From Microbacterium sp. Yaish 1 (GTDB taxonomy: Bacteria; Actinomycetota; Actinomycetes; Actinomycetales; Microbacteriaceae): a stretch of DNA of 64,000 nucleotides. The notes beneath the pieces were generated by a model. The model saw only the letters and a program-made list of their open reading frames with translations, was not told the DNA's origin and searched no databases. Within the stretch, counting starts at the first letter, position 1. Each line of letters starts with the position of its first letter. The translations under genes and the position numbers were made by a program. Location: the NCBI RefSeq assembly GCF_002245215.1, contig NZ_NPMR01000001.1, forward strand, positions 310,001 through 374,000. The letters run 5' to 3'. This document shows positions 9,782 through 17,563 of the stretch, piece by piece.

Positions 9782-10962
9782 GAGCTGACCCCTTCCACTC
9801 GGATGCTTCTGCTGTCGGATGCCGCGCTCTCCTCGACCGCCGCGAGGACGCGCTGCACCCCGGCGGCTTCCGCGAACGACGGATGCGCGTCGATCTCACC
9901 GGCGACGGCGCGGACGAAGTCGACGCTCTGATGCGTGAACAGGTGCTCGTAGCCGAGGCCGTGCCCCGCGGGCCACCAGGCTCCCGCGTAGGGGTGCTCG
10001 GGCTCGGTCGCGTCGATGCGGCGGAACCCCTGCTCACCGGCGGGGAGTGTCGCGTCGGCGAAGAGCAGGTCGTTGAGGTGCGAGAAGTCGAAGGCGACGG
10101 CCCCGCGGTCGCCGCTGATCTCGATGCGGTTGGCGTTGCGGTGCCCCGTGGCCATGCGTGTCGCCTCGAAGACGCCGAGAGCGCCGTCGGAGAAGGATGC
10201 CGTGAACGCCGCGGCATCGTCGACGGTGACCCGCTCGGTCGCGGCCCCGGCTCCGGCCCGGCCGCCGAGCCCGACACGCTCGTCGAGGACGGGGCGCTCG
10301 TCGACGAAGGTGCGGAGCGTGCCCGAGACGCTCGTGATGCGCGATCCCGTGAGCCACTGGGCCGCATCGATGCTGTGCGCTCCGATGTCGCCGAGAGCGC
10401 CCGACCCCGCGCGGTCGCGATCGAGACGCCACGTGAACGGGGCATCCGGGTCGGTCAGCCAGTCCTGCAGGTACTGGGCGCGGACGTGCCGGATGCGGCC
10501 GACGCGCCCCTCCTCGATCAGGCGCCGTGCCAGGGCGAGCGCGGGGGTGCGGCGGTAGCTGAAGCCGCACATCGCGACGACCCCGCGGGATGCCGCAGCG
10601 GTGGCGGCATCCGTCATCCGGTCGGCGTCGGCGACGTCGTTGGCCAGCGGCTTCTCGCACAGCACGTGACGGCCGGCGGCGAGGGCGGCGAGCGCGATCT
10701 CGGCGTGGGTGTCGCCGGGGGTGCAGATGTCGACGGCGTCGATGTCGTCCCGTGCGACGACGGCGCGCCAGTCGTCGCTCGACTCGGCGATGCCGAACCG
10801 CGACGCGGCGTCGGCCGCACGCTGCGCGTCGCTGCCCACGAGCACGACGACCTCGGGCTCGAGCGGCAGATCGAAGAAGCGCGGAGCGGTGCGCCAGGCG
10901 TGCGCGTGCATCCGCCCCATGAACCCGGTTCCGATGATCGCGATGCGCAATCGTCCCGACAT
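9778..10962 (-). CDS. Gfo/Idh/MocA family oxidoreductase
   Basis: First gene of the abfA operon. The 394-residue NAD(P)-dependent enzyme has the Rossmann motif IIGTGFMGRMHAHAW near the start, CTPGDTHAEIA, CEKPLANDVADA near residue 95, and the catalytic-domain motif GDIGAHSIDAAQWL with a histidine. I place the start at ATG 10962 (MSGRLRIAI), behind a GGAGGG element; a frame extension of six codons lacks a site. It overlaps the ThuA-like gene by 4 bases. It diverges from the LacI regulator at 11054, with a palindrome at 11036-11045 between them that probably controls both. Substrate unknown; a sugar or sugar glycoside is expected. Confidence 0.88.
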   Translation of the reverse strand: MSGRLRIAIIGTGFMGRMHAHAWRTAPRFFDLPLEPEVVVLVGSDAQRAADAASRFGIAESSDDWRAVVARDDIDAVDICTPGDTHAEIALAALAAGRHVLCEKPLANDVADADRMTDAATAAASRGVVAMCGFSYRRTPALALARRLIEEGRVGRIRHVRAQYLQDWLTDPDAPFTWRLDRDRAGSGALGDIGAHSIDAAQWLTGSRITSVSGTLRTFVDERPVLDERVGLGGRAGAGAATERVTVDDAAAFTASFSDGALGVFEATRMATGHRNANRIEISGDRGAVAFDFSHLNDLLFADATLPAGEQGFRRIDATEPEHPYAGAWWPAGHGLGYEHLFTHQSVDFVRAVAGEIDAHPSFAEAAGVQRVLAAVEESAASDSRSIRVEGVSS

Positions 10963-11035
10963 CCTCGTCTCCCTCCGCACCGGTGCGTGTGATCGCGGAC
11001 CACGATGTCACAGCCTCTCGACGCGGACGTCGCGC

Positions 11036-11045
11036 TTTGCGCAAA
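11036..11045. promoter_or_regulatory. Candidate LacI-family operator
   Basis: Perfect palindrome TTTGCGCAAA with the central CG typical of LacI-family operators, in the 91-base gap between the divergent abfA operon and the LacI gene, 8 bases before that gene's start. Its position fits autorepression and control of the operon. Confidence 0.55.
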
Positions 11046-11053
11046 ATAGGGGC

Positions 11054-12070
11054 ATGCCGTCTCCCCGACCGAGCCTCACCGACGTCGCCGCGGCGGCCGG
11101 GGTCAGCGTCGCGACCGTCTCACGGGCGCTCCGCGGGCGGGGCGAGCTATCGCCCGAGACCCGCACGCGTGTGCTGCAGACGGCCGAGCGGCTCGGGTAC
11201 GCGCGGGGCGGAACACCGCGCGGCCGGCCCCGCGGGGGCACGTCCCGCATCTTCGACCTGGTTCTCGGGCACTTCCACGATCCCTACACCGACGAGGTCG
11301 TCGCGGGAGCCCACACCGCCGCGTCGCGCCTGAGCTACGACCTCGTCCTCACCGCCGAGCGCGACGATCCGGGCGACGACTGGCCTGCCCGCATCCGCTC
11401 GCGGGGATCGGCGGGGGTCGTGCTCGGCCTCATCCTGCCCACGACCGCGCAGCTGGAGATCGTGCAGAGCGCGGGCATCCCCGTGGTCCTGCTCGAGCCG
11501 CCGTCGGGGACCACCCAGCACGTGCCGAGCGTGCGGAACACCGATCACGCGGGCGGCTCGGCGGCGGCCGAGCACCTGCTCGCGCAGGGCGCGCGGCGCT
11601 TCATCGTCATCGGCGGGGCTCCGTCCTACCGGTACGGCCGCGCACGGATCGAGGGCTTCCTCTCGACGCTCGACGACACGGCCCCGGCGGCACCCCGCAT
11701 CCTGACGACGGCGGACTGGGGCGCGGCGGACGCGCGGCGAGCGTGCGCCGCGGCGCTCGACGACCTCGGCGGCGAGGGCCCGATCGGACTCTTCGCCTGC
11801 TCCGACGAGATGGCCGCGGGTGCCTACCGGGCGATCGCCGAGGCCGGGCTCGCGGTGGGCCGCCACGTTCTCGTCGTCGGATACGACGATGTGCGGGGCG
11901 CGCGGTGGCTGCATCCGCCGCTCACCACGATCCGTCAGCCCATCCGCGAGATGGCCGCCGCGGCGGTCACGCTCCTGGCGCAGATGGCGGGCGGCGCCCA
12001 GCTCGCCGACGAGGTGGTCGAGCTGCCGACGGTTCTCGTGGCCCGCGGCTCGACCGGGCGTCTCCGGTGA
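11054..12070 (+). CDS. LacI-family transcriptional regulator
   Basis: A 338-residue repressor with an N-terminal helix-turn-helix (SLTDVAAAAGVSVATVSRAL, about 7-26), the hinge region near 50-60 and a periplasmic-binding-protein-like effector domain with FACSDEMAAGAY and VVGYDDVRGARWLHPPLTTI. It diverges from the four-gene abfA operon and should control it in response to a released sugar such as arabinose or an arabino-oligosaccharide. The start is ATG 11054; the palindrome TTTGCGCAAA lies just upstream. It ends 17 bases before the convergent GH127 gene. It is distinct in sequence from the second LacI protein at 24492 and its operator differs. Confidence 0.92.
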   Translation: MPSPRPSLTDVAAAAGVSVATVSRALRGRGELSPETRTRVLQTAERLGYARGGTPRGRPRGGTSRIFDLVLGHFHDPYTDEVVAGAHTAASRLSYDLVLTAERDDPGDDWPARIRSRGSAGVVLGLILPTTAQLEIVQSAGIPVVLLEPPSGTTQHVPSVRNTDHAGGSAAAEHLLAQGARRFIVIGGAPSYRYGRARIEGFLSTLDDTAPAAPRILTTADWGAADARRACAAALDDLGGEGPIGLFACSDEMAAGAYRAIAEAGLAVGRHVLVVGYDDVRGARWLHPPLTTIRQPIREMAAAAVTLLAQMAGGAQLADEVVELPTVLVARGSTGRLR

Positions 12071-12086
12071 CGGGCACCGCGGGGGG

Positions 12087-13910
12087 TCAGGACGGCGCGA
12101 CGACCGGGAAGTAGACCGCGAAGCGCTCGTCGACGACCTCGTTCAACGGTACGAAGCGGATGCCGCTCGAGCGCCCGACACTGCGATATCGCGTGAGCCA
12201 CTGCGACCATTGCCTCTCATCGTCGGCGGCCAGCAGAGTCGCCGGGTCGGTGATGTCGCCGACGAGCGGCGTCTCGCGATCGACGAGGCCGGCGAGAACG
12301 ACGGCGCCCTCGACGAAGGCGACGGTCTCGGGTTCGTCGGGGATCGGCACCGTCCGCAGTTCGAATCCGAAGCCCAGCTCGACCTCGGCACGCCCGCCGG
12401 GGTGATCGATCTCCACGAACCTCCCGCGCCGCACCGCGGCGACGTCCGACCGGACGTGCACCTCGCCCGCTGTCCAGGCCGGCACGCGCATCCGGACCCG
12501 GCCCCCGACGCTCGCCGACGACTCGACCACGACCGACACCCGCAGCGCGTGCGGCCGGTGCGTCGGGCCGCCGGGACCGGCGTTCGCGTCCGGACCGACG
12601 TAGAGCGCGTCGTCGATGGTGCGCACCTCGACGACGAGGCGGCCTGCCGCGGTCTGCACGTCGGCGCGGACGGGGATGTACTGCGCGACCGTGACGTCGT
12701 CGTCGTCCGCGTAGACCGCGAGCGACGAGTGCCGCGTGTGCGCCTGCACCACCGTGCCGTGGCAGCACCAGAAGTCTTCGGTGGGCGATCCCCATTCCTT
12801 GCGCGCTCCACTCTGCAGGGGCAGGAAGTAGGTCACCATCCCGGTGCCGGGATGCTGCTGGGCGAGGATGCCGTTGACCAGGTTGGCCTCGATGTAGTCG
12901 AGGTACGACGCGTCGCCCGTCCACCGGTACAGCACGTCCGCGAGCCGGATCATGTTGTAGACAGCGCAGTGCTCCTGCGTCTTCGTGCCGCGCCGAGCGG
13001 CGAAGGCGAACGGCGGCGTCCAGATCTCACCCGAGGTCTGTCCGCCCGTGCAGAAGGTCCCGCGTCGCGTGACGGCCCAGTCCCAGTACGCCTCGACGAT
13101 CCGTCGCCAGCGCTCGTCGCCCGTGACCTCGAACGCCCGCGCGGCACCGAGCACCTCCGGGATGGTCGTGTTGGCGTGCATGTTGGTCAGCATGTCCTCG
13201 CCGGCGAGCAGACCATCGAAGAGCGACCGGTGGTCGTACCGGTCGAGGAGCTCGCGATACATGTCGTCGCCGGTGGCCTCGAGGAGATCTGCCCACACCT
13301 CGAGCATGCCGCCCGTCTCCACCTCGAGGATGGTCTGGAACTGCTCGGGCTCGAATTCCCGCGCCCATTCCGCGAGCACCCCGGCCGCCCGGTGGGCGAT
13401 GCGCAGGGCTCTCTCGTCGCCGAGATCGCGGTGCACGTCGACGAGGCCCATGAGGGTCTTGTGGATGTTGTACTGCGGCGCCCACACCTCGCGCCCCTCG
13501 GCGAGGCGACGCAGGAATGTCTGCGGAATGCCGAACACCCAGCCGTCGCCGGCATCCTGGCACGCCTCGAGCTCGTCGAGGACGACCGCGAGCTTGCCCC
13601 GCAGCACGGCATCTCCGGTGACGGCGACTTCGCGGGCGGCGGCCGACATCCAGTGCCCGACGAAGTGGCCCCGCAGAAGCGCGCCCGGTGTCTCCCAGCC
13701 CCAGTGTCGCCCCCAGCCGCTCTCGACCCCCGGGGTGGCCGACGGCTTCAGGTGCCATCCCTGATCGCCGATCCCCGCCTCGATGCGGTGGTTCTGCACG
13801 AGAGCGCGTTCGTCGAGCGATACAAGGTAGTCGCGATTGACGCGCCGCCGGCGATCGTAGGTTCCCGGGAGCAGCCGGGCCGCACCGGGTGCGAGAGCGG
13901 ATGAGGTCAT
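12087..13910 (-). CDS. Beta-L-arabinofuranosidase-type glycoside hydrolase, GH127 (DUF1680)
   Basis: A 607-residue intracellular enzyme of the DUF1680/GH127 group, whose characterised member HypBA1 releases beta-L-arabinofuranose from hydroxyproline-linked arabino-oligosaccharides. The barrel is alpha/alpha. The zinc-thiolate active site is recognisable: E313 and C315 in TQEHCAVYNM, and C382-C383 in FWCCHGT, matching the Glu-x-Cys ... Cys-Cys arrangement of HypBA1 in which the second-motif cysteine is the nucleophile. There is no signal peptide, so substrates must be imported. It diverges from the GH36 gene across a 76-85 base gap holding an operator-like palindrome at 13935-13950. Some GH127-like relatives act on other sugars, so exact specificity is inferred. 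Confidence 0.88.
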   Translation of the reverse strand: MTSSALAPGAARLLPGTYDRRRRVNRDYLVSLDERALVQNHRIEAGIGDQGWHLKPSATPGVESGWGRHWGWETPGALLRGHFVGHWMSAAAREVAVTGDAVLRGKLAVVLDELEACQDAGDGWVFGIPQTFLRRLAEGREVWAPQYNIHKTLMGLVDVHRDLGDERALRIAHRAAGVLAEWAREFEPEQFQTILEVETGGMLEVWADLLEATGDDMYRELLDRYDHRSLFDGLLAGEDMLTNMHANTTIPEVLGAARAFEVTGDERWRRIVEAYWDWAVTRRGTFCTGGQTSGEIWTPPFAFAARRGTKTQEHCAVYNMIRLADVLYRWTGDASYLDYIEANLVNGILAQQHPGTGMVTYFLPLQSGARKEWGSPTEDFWCCHGTVVQAHTRHSSLAVYADDDDVTVAQYIPVRADVQTAAGRLVVEVRTIDDALYVGPDANAGPGGPTHRPHALRVSVVVESSASVGGRVRMRVPAWTAGEVHVRSDVAAVRRGRFVEIDHPGGRAEVELGFGFELRTVPIPDEPETVAFVEGAVVLAGLVDRETPLVGDITDPATLLAADDERQWSQWLTRYRSVGRSSGIRFVPLNEVVDERFAVYFPVVAPS

Positions 13911-13934
13911 GGTTGTGCCATCTCCTTCGATGTG

Positions 13935-13950
13935 CTGAGATCGATCTCTG
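13935..13950. promoter_or_regulatory. Operator-like palindrome between GH127 and GH36
   Basis: CTGAGATCGATCTCTG, a CG-centred palindrome with a perfect 12-bp core GAGATCGATCTC. Its half-sites match the half-site G[AT]TCTCT found at 24290-24305 and 24443-24458 around the LacI gene at 24492. It lies in the divergent promoter gap, 25 bases from the GH127 start. Confidence 0.6.
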
Positions 13951-13995
13951 ACTGTACCGCCCGAGCGATGTCAGCAGAATAGGAGCATGGATTCC

Positions 13996-16215
13996 ATGCG
14001 CGTGATCCACCTCAGTGCCGAGGGCGTCTCCATCGTCATTGCGACGACGGACGACGGGATGCCGGAGATCGTCCACTGGGGCGCGGCGGTGACGTCGGCG
14101 GAGTCCGACCTCCTCGCGTTCGTCGAGGCCGAGGCGAGAACCGGGATGGAGGGCGATTCCGACGTTCCGTACCGGGCGAGTGTGCTCCCCGAGCACAGCC
14201 GCGGGTGGTTCGGCGCGCCGGGGCTGTCGGCGCATCGCGGCGGCTCGGGATGGGCGCCCCGCTTCGCCCTGCGCTCCCTCACCCTCGACGGCGACGAGGC
14301 CGGGGCGGGCGTGACGTCCGCGGGCGCAGGCCGCGTCTGCGCTGAGCTCCACGACGCGCACGCCGAGATCGAGCTGGCGCTAGAGATCGATCTCACACCC
14401 CAAGGCCTCGTCCGCACCCGCGCCCGAGTGCGGAACACCGCCGGCGCACCCGAGGCGGCACCGCTCGAGATCCAGTCCCTCGCCGTCGCCCTTCCGATAC
14501 CGACGTCGGCGCAGGAAGTGCTGGACTTCACCGGCCGGTGGGGCCACGAGCGCATCCCTCAGCGGCATCCGGTCGTCCGCGGTGATCACTCGCGCGTCTC
14601 GCGCCGCGGCCGCACCGGTCTCGACGCGACGCTCGTCCAGGCGGTCGGAGCCCCGGGCTTCTCGGCGAGCACCGGCGAGGTATGGATCGGACACGTCGGG
14701 TTCAGCGGAAACCACGAGCACACGATCGAGCGCACCGACGGGCGCCTTCATTTCCGAGGCGGCGAGTCGCTGCTCCCCGGCGAGATCCGATTGGCACCCG
14801 GCGAGGAGTACTCCGGGCCGTGGGTGTTCGGCAGCTACGGATGCGGACTCGACGGCGCCGCGGCGCGCTTCCACTCCTACCTGCGTGAGCGCTCGCGTTC
14901 GTCGCGCCGCCCCCGACCCGTGACGATGAACGTCTGGGAGGCGGTGTACTTCGACCACGACCACCGCGTGCTCGTCGACCTGGCCGCGCGCGCCGCCGAG
15001 CTCGGTGTCGAGCGCTACGTCCTCGACGACGGCTGGTTCCGTGGTCGCCGCGATGACCGGGCGGGCCTCGGCGACTGGACGCCCGACCCCCTCGCGTGGC
15101 CCGACGGTCTCCGCCCCCTGGCCGACGAGGTGCGCGCTCTCGGCATGGAGTTCGGGCTCTGGGTCGAGCCGGAGATGATCAACGAGGACTCGGATCTCGC
15201 CCGCACGCACCCCGAATGGATACTCCGCGCGGGGCCCGACCTGCCCCCGCGCTACCGGTTCCAGCAGGTGCTCGACCTCACGCATCCGGGCGCCTTCGAC
15301 CACATCCTGGGGGTGCTCGACGGGCTCATCGTGGACATCGGCGTGAGCTACCTCAAGTGGGACCACAACCGCGATCTCATCGCCGCCGGGCACCCCGCCT
15401 CGGGTGCCCCCGCGGTCCACGAGCAGACTCTCGCGGTGTACCGCCTCATCGACGAGCTCCGCCGTCGCCATCCCGATCTCGAGATCGAGAGCTGCGCCTC
15501 CGGCGGCGGCCGGGTCGACCTCGGGATCCTCGAGCGCACCGACCGGATCCATCCGTCCGACAGCCACGACCCGCACGATCGCTTCGGCATCCTGCGGTGG
15601 ACGGGTCTGCTGGTGCCCCCGGAGATGATGGGGTCGCACGTCGCTTCTGCCGTCTCGAGCGTCACGGGCCGCACCCACGACCTGCAGTTCCGGTGCGCCG
15701 TCGCATTCCTCGGGCACTTCGGCATCGAGTGGGACATCCGCGATCTCGGCGCCGCCGACCGGCGCATCCTCGGCGAGTGGATCGCGCGGTACCGTCGACA
15801 CCGCGACCTCATCGCGACGGGGCGCACCGTCGGCGCGGGCGAGCTCGATGCCATGTCCCCGCAGGTGCGCGGCGTCGTCGCCCTCGACCAGGCGGAGGCG
15901 CTCTTCACGATCATCACTCCGGCGACCTCGCCCGACACGGTGGCCCGCGTGCGCTTCCGCGGTCTGGCACCCGACCGTCGCTACCGCGTGTCGGTGAGCG
16001 GCTCGGACTCGTTCGGACCGCCGTGGCAGGTTCCGGCGTGGCTTCGGCAGAGCCCCGAGCTCGGCGGTGACGGTGACGGTGACGGTGACGGTGAGCGTGA
16101 GGGTGACGGCCCGGTCATCGCGGGCGCTGTGCTCGCACGAGTGGGGCTGGAGTTCCCCACGTTCCACCCCGACCGCGCGGCGGTCGTTCACCTCGCGGCG
16201 GTGGCAGCGCCGTGA
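13996..16215 (+). CDS. Alpha-galactosidase, GH36
   Basis: Retaining enzyme that removes terminal alpha-galactose from galacto-oligosaccharides; some GH36 members also accept beta-L-arabinopyranose. Domain order is N-terminal beta-sandwich, (beta/alpha)8 barrel, C-terminal sheet. The barrel has VLDDGWF, the nucleophile in YLKWDHN (D456) and the acid/base region HPSDSHD (D522), 66 residues apart as in other GH36 enzymes. No signal peptide. I start at ATG 13996 (MRVIHL), 10 bases from AGGAG; the earlier ATG at 13987 is only one base from it. The C-terminal part has an acidic Gly-Asp linker from seven hexamer repeats (16066-16107). It is coupled to the GH27 gene by a GTGA overlap. Confidence 0.93.
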   Translation: MRVIHLSAEGVSIVIATTDDGMPEIVHWGAAVTSAESDLLAFVEAEARTGMEGDSDVPYRASVLPEHSRGWFGAPGLSAHRGGSGWAPRFALRSLTLDGDEAGAGVTSAGAGRVCAELHDAHAEIELALEIDLTPQGLVRTRARVRNTAGAPEAAPLEIQSLAVALPIPTSAQEVLDFTGRWGHERIPQRHPVVRGDHSRVSRRGRTGLDATLVQAVGAPGFSASTGEVWIGHVGFSGNHEHTIERTDGRLHFRGGESLLPGEIRLAPGEEYSGPWVFGSYGCGLDGAAARFHSYLRERSRSSRRPRPVTMNVWEAVYFDHDHRVLVDLAARAAELGVERYVLDDGWFRGRRDDRAGLGDWTPDPLAWPDGLRPLADEVRALGMEFGLWVEPEMINEDSDLARTHPEWILRAGPDLPPRYRFQQVLDLTHPGAFDHILGVLDGLIVDIGVSYLKWDHNRDLIAAGHPASGAPAVHEQTLAVYRLIDELRRRHPDLEIESCASGGGRVDLGILERTDRIHPSDSHDPHDRFGILRWTGLLVPPEMMGSHVASAVSSVTGRTHDLQFRCAVAFLGHFGIEWDIRDLGAADRRILGEWIARYRRHRDLIATGRTVGAGELDAMSPQVRGVVALDQAEALFTIITPATSPDTVARVRFRGLAPDRRYRVSVSGSDSFGPPWQVPAWLRQSPELGGDGDGDGDGEREGDGPVIAGAVLARVGLEFPTFHPDRAAVVHLAAVAAP
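14381..14396. promoter_or_regulatory. Possible intragenic auxiliary operator in the GH36 gene
   Basis: TAGAGATCGATCTCAC contains the same perfect 12-mer GAGATCGATCTC as the site at 13937-13948, 446 bases away. It is written with CTA, GAT and ACA codons, unusual in this GC-rich gene. Could support repressor looping; chance remains possible. Confidence 0.35.
16066..16107 (+). repeat. Hexamer tandem repeat (GGTGAC) in the GH36 gene
   Basis: Seven 6-base units, four perfect GGTGAC then GGTGAG, CGTGAG and GGTGAC, encoding an alternating Gly-Asp/Glu linker. Whole-unit changes keep the frame, so the length may vary between strains. Confidence 0.9.
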
Positions 16216-17489
16216 TCGACGAGCGCCGGGCCGCGGCATCCCGTCCCCCGATGGGGTGGAACAGCTGGGACTGCTTCGGGTCGTCCGTGACGGAGGCCGA
16301 GGTGCTCGCGAACGCGGAGTACGCCGCCGAGCGCCTGCTCGCGTTCGGGTGGGACACGATCGTCGTCGACATTCAGTGGTACGAACCCGATCCGGGGGCG
16401 CACGACTACCGTGAGGTCTCCCACCCCCGGCTCGATGCCTGGGGACGACCTCTCCCCGCGCCGGGACGGTTCCCCTCCGCTGCGGGCGGGAGCTTCCGGC
16501 CGCTCGCCGACCGCATCCACGAACTCGGCCTGCGCTTCGGGGTGCACCTCATGCGGGGCGTCCCGCGCGCCGCCGCGGACGCGGGGCTGCCCGTCTCGGG
16601 CCACCCCGACGCGACGTGCGACTCGATCGCGGACCGCTCGAGCGTCTGCGTGTGGAACCCCGACAACTACGGCGTCGATATGACGGCACCCGGCGCGCAG
16701 GAGTACTACGACTCGGTCATGGCGCAGCTGGCCGCCTGGGGCGTCGACTTCGTGAAGCTCGACGATGTGCTCTATCCGCCCGTCGAGACCGCCGAGATCG
16801 CAGCGATCTCGCGCGCGATCGACCGATCGGGACGGGCGATGGTCCTGAGTCTGTCCCCCGGTAAGCGGCTGTCACTCGCGCACCTCGAGACATTGCGCGA
16901 GCACGGCCAGATGTGGCGGATCTCGGACGACTTCTGGGACGACTGGAGCCAGGTGGTCGAACAGTTCCAGCGCGCTGCTCGCTGGGCGCCGTTCCAGATG
17001 CGCGGAGCATGGGCGGATGCCGACATGCTCCCCTTCGGACGCATCGGCGTGCGCGGACACGTCGGCGAGGACCGCCTCAGCCGCCTGTCGGTCGAAGAGC
17101 AGCGGACGGTCATGACGCTGTGGAGCATGATGCGCTCACCGCTCATGATGGGCGGCCACCTGCCCGACACTCCGCCCGAGACGCTCGCGCTGCTGTGCAA
17201 TCCCGGCGTCCTCGCGCTGCGTGACGGCGAGGAGTCGCGCGAGATCGTGCGCGATGGAGACCTCGTCATCTGGAGCGCGCGTGTGGACGCGCGGGCGTAC
17301 CGTGCGGTGTTCTGGCTCGGCGGTGACGAGCAGGAGCTCGTCGTCCACCTCGCCGACCTCGGGCTCGGGGACATGGGGACGGCGGGTTCGTGCACCGATG
17401 TGTGGAGCGGGAAGAGCGTCGAGATCGCCGACGGACGCGTCACGCTGACGGTGCCGGGTCACGGCACGCGTCTGCTGGTCTTCGACTGA
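16212..17489 (+). CDS. GH27 glycoside hydrolase (alpha-galactosidase / beta-L-arabinopyranosidase family)
   Basis: A 425-residue intracellular enzyme of clan GH-D. It begins near PPMGWNSWDCFG (13-24), the classic family start. The nucleophile is D184 in DFVKLDD and the acid/base is D239 in RISDDFWDDW, 55 residues apart as in characterised GH27 enzymes. A C-terminal beta-domain follows. GH27 includes alpha-galactosidases and beta-L-arabinopyranosidases, which differ by few residues; the arabinose-centred neighbourhood makes the second activity worth considering. GTG start at 16212 overlaps the GH36 stop by 4 bases, so the two are made as a pair. The DUF222/HNH gene follows 74 bases later and looks unrelated. 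Confidence 0.88.
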   Translation: MIDERRAAASRPPMGWNSWDCFGSSVTEAEVLANAEYAAERLLAFGWDTIVVDIQWYEPDPGAHDYREVSHPRLDAWGRPLPAPGRFPSAAGGSFRPLADRIHELGLRFGVHLMRGVPRAAADAGLPVSGHPDATCDSIADRSSVCVWNPDNYGVDMTAPGAQEYYDSVMAQLAAWGVDFVKLDDVLYPPVETAEIAAISRAIDRSGRAMVLSLSPGKRLSLAHLETLREHGQMWRISDDFWDDWSQVVEQFQRAARWAPFQMRGAWADADMLPFGRIGVRGHVGEDRLSRLSVEEQRTVMTLWSMMRSPLMMGGHLPDTPPETLALLCNPGVLALRDGEESREIVRDGDLVIWSARVDARAYRAVFWLGGDEQELVVHLADLGLGDMGTAGSCTDVWSGKSVEIADGRVTLTVPGHGTRLLVFD

Positions 17490-17563
17490 CCGGCGGGCGA
17501 GCGGAGCGGGCCGGGCTGTCGAAAGTCGCGGGCGATGTCGGAGGTGCGTGGCAACATTAGAAC

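Noticed and set aside
13987..13995. ATG 13987 as the GH36 start
   Set aside because: It is only one base from AGGAG, too close for normal initiation; ATG 13996 has better spacing. The difference is three residues.
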